Shown piece by piece: positions 62,440 through 64,000 of a DNA stretch of 64,000 bases. This DNA comes from Mercurialis annua. Its lineage: Eukaryota > Streptophyta > Magnoliopsida > Malpighiales > Euphorbiaceae. The notes beneath the pieces were generated by a model that saw only the letters and a list, made by a program, of their open reading frames with translations, did not search any database and was not told the origin of the DNA. The stretch is from positions 48,469,651 through 48,533,650 of the forward strand of contig NC_065571.1 in assembly GCF_937616625.2 (NCBI RefSeq), in the 5' to 3' direction. Every line of letters begins with the position of its first letter. Position 1 is the stretch's first letter. The position numbers and the translations under genes were made by a program.

Positions 62440-62821
62440 TGCTTAATTATTTAAAAACCATCCACCTTGAACTTTTTCTTCGTTTATACCCTGACCTAGG
62501 AAAAAATTCATTTATACCCTGACGTATGTGTTTATGTTTCACCTCTACCCCGAGACACTAAATCAACCTCTTTTCATTTAGAAAAAAGTTTAAAATAGTC
62601 CTTTATTTAGAGAAAAATTTATTTATAATTAAATTCTAATTAGCTTAGGTTAAAAATGAAAAACTATTTTAAACTTTTTTTTTAATGAAAAGAGGTTAAT
62701 TTAGTGCCTCGAGGTAGAGGTGAAATATAAATACATACGTCAGGGTATAAATGAATTTTTTTTAGGTCAGGGTATAAACGAAAAAAAAGTTAAAGGTGAG
62801 TGGTTTTTATGTAATTAAACC
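62440..62821. mobile_element. Long-hairpin Mutator-type MITE F (382 bp)
   Basis: Starts TGCTTAATTATTTAAAAACC and ends with its diverged complement (GGTTTTTATGTAATTAAACC). Inner arms TATACCCTGACCTAGG / CATACGTCAGGGTATA match. Flanks ATTTTTTAA and TTTTTTTAA agree at eight of nine bases. Its arm text is close to that of MITE B, so these two form a subfamily. Confidence 0.8.
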
Positions 62822-62830
62822 TTTTTTTAA

Positions 62831-64000
62831 CTGGTTGTAAGATTTTTTTATACAACCAGTCATAAGATTTTAAATTTGATTCTAGTTGAAGCAATTTACT
62901 TTTTGGAGAAAAGAGATTTTTTTATATAATTTTTTTTAGGCTCTTGACATTTACAAATTCGAAAACATCACTTAATATGGAGTGGCAATTTTTTTTCTCA
63001 ACTTGCAACCATAGTCTATCAGTATATATTTTAATTTTGTGGTCAATATAATATATGAATTTGTTTCCTTTATCAATTTGCACAATTTTTGGACATATGA
63101 CTTTGCGCGTGCTGTTCACTTTCAATAAGTAATTTGCTCTCCTCAACTCGTAAGATGGCCAACTATAGCATAAATTTTAATTTTATGAACAATTAGCATA
63201 TAGTTTAATTTTTAAAATTTAACAAATAAATAATTATTAAATAATTTTTAAAATTTAACAGAAGTAGTTAATTTAATTATTTATTAACTAATTTTTAATT
63301 GTAATAAAATAATTAAAAATTACTTGTTAAATAATTATAAAATAATTAATGTATAAATAATATTTTGACCTTTTTAATGTTATAATGAAAAACATACACT
63401 ACCTTATTGTACATTTTTTTAATAGTTTACTAAATAAAATGTATTGAATTAGTAATTATAATTATTTTGAAATAAAATTATTTTGCAGAGATTCTAAAAT
63501 CGACGTGTTGTGGCCACGAGCTATTTCTCTTGGTGCAGATGACCAGACACCGTCATTAATCAAAATAATTAATTTGTAATATATTAATATTTTATAATTA
63601 TTCGTAACTGATTTATTATACTATAAAGAAATAGCTTATAAATAAATAAAATTGAAAATCTAATTTTTTTAGATTCTAAATAATTATTATAATTAATTAT
63701 TGTATTTTTTATATTTTTATTAATTTTAGAGTAATTTATACTAAAATTGAATTTTATTTTTACTAATGAAGTTTCTTAATAATAATATGATTTAACTGAT
63801 AAAAATTGACCAGTTAAAGAAGAGTTTAGTAAAAAAATTAATTTTGGTGTTAATTGACCACAATATATAAATTTAAGAGGCAAATTTATATTTAACAAAA
63901 TTTATGCACCCGTTCCTCACGCTCTGGATTTGGTAAAAAAATATAGGCAAATTGATAAAAATAAATAAATTTATATATTAAATTAATTATAAAATTAAAA
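62831..64000. other. AT-rich end of window
   Basis: No gene that I can support. A short open stretch near 63490-63565 (DSKIDVLWPRAISLGADDQT after a TTTTGCAG) has coding-like composition and could be an isolated exon or element debris. Confidence 0.3.

Overview
The window is nuclear DNA of a flowering plant, most likely a eudicot. It is AT-rich, its genes have many introns with GT-AG borders, and the intergenic space is full of plant transposable elements (Stowaway and Mutator-type MITEs, a Helitron, LINE tails, Ty1/copia and LTR-retrotransposon remnants). No bacterial or organellar gene organisation is present. The species cannot be named from the sequence.

Real genes are few. (1) A minus-strand DUF676-type serine esterase/lipase gene fills 6423-18551 in ten exons that I could join base by base into an open frame of 443 aa. 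Its last intron is about 5.3 kb and starts with GC. (2) A minus-strand gene for ribosomal protein eL24 (RPL24) lies at 25308-27918 in five exons. The joined frame is intact at 164 aa, but both splice borders around exon 4 are mutated. (3) A plus-strand secreted CAP/PR-1-like protein lies at 60414-61004. (4) A plus-strand CIPK kinase relic, probably CIPK21-like, spans 3231-5359 and keeps intron positions but has lost its N-terminus and reading frame. From memory, CIPK21, a CAP gene and a DUF676 esterase are also near neighbours in two duplicated Arabidopsis blocks, so the window may be an inflated version of an old microsyntenic block. (5) A few unrecognised coding-like pieces lie on either side of the large retrotransposon.

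Region by region: 1-3.2 kb holds a MITE end, a LINE tail and a broken retroelement gag; 3.2-5.4 kb the CIPK relic; 6.4-18.6 kb the esterase gene, with a decayed LTR element in its last intron; 18.6-25.3 kb three long-hairpin Mutator MITEs and two Stowaway MITEs; 25.3-27.9 kb RPL24, with a Helitron in a tandem duplication in intron 3; 29.1-30.25 kb a tandem satellite-like array; 30.9-50.0 kb a nest of two young LTR retrotransposons; 50-59 kb AT-rich DNA with copia, LTR and LINE debris; 60-61 kb the CAP gene; 61.2-62.8 kb two more hairpin MITEs.

The most striking structure is the nest. An outer element (30938-50040, target duplication AAAGA) has LTRs of exactly 2546 bp. A related inner element (31770-41768, target duplication ATAAT) is inserted in its left LTR, and the right LTR preserves the empty site. 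Both lie in minus orientation (tRNA-Met type primer site at the right, polypurine tract at the left) and show no polymerase genes. The outer one keeps an open Gag-like frame. In each family the LTR carries, downstream of its TATA box and therefore probably in the RNA leader, a cluster of 16-18 bp GC-rich palindromes. Their sequences differ between families and subtypes while self-complementarity is kept, and their number differs between the two LTRs of one element. This looks like a rapidly evolving RNA or DNA signal and is the best candidate here for something undescribed.
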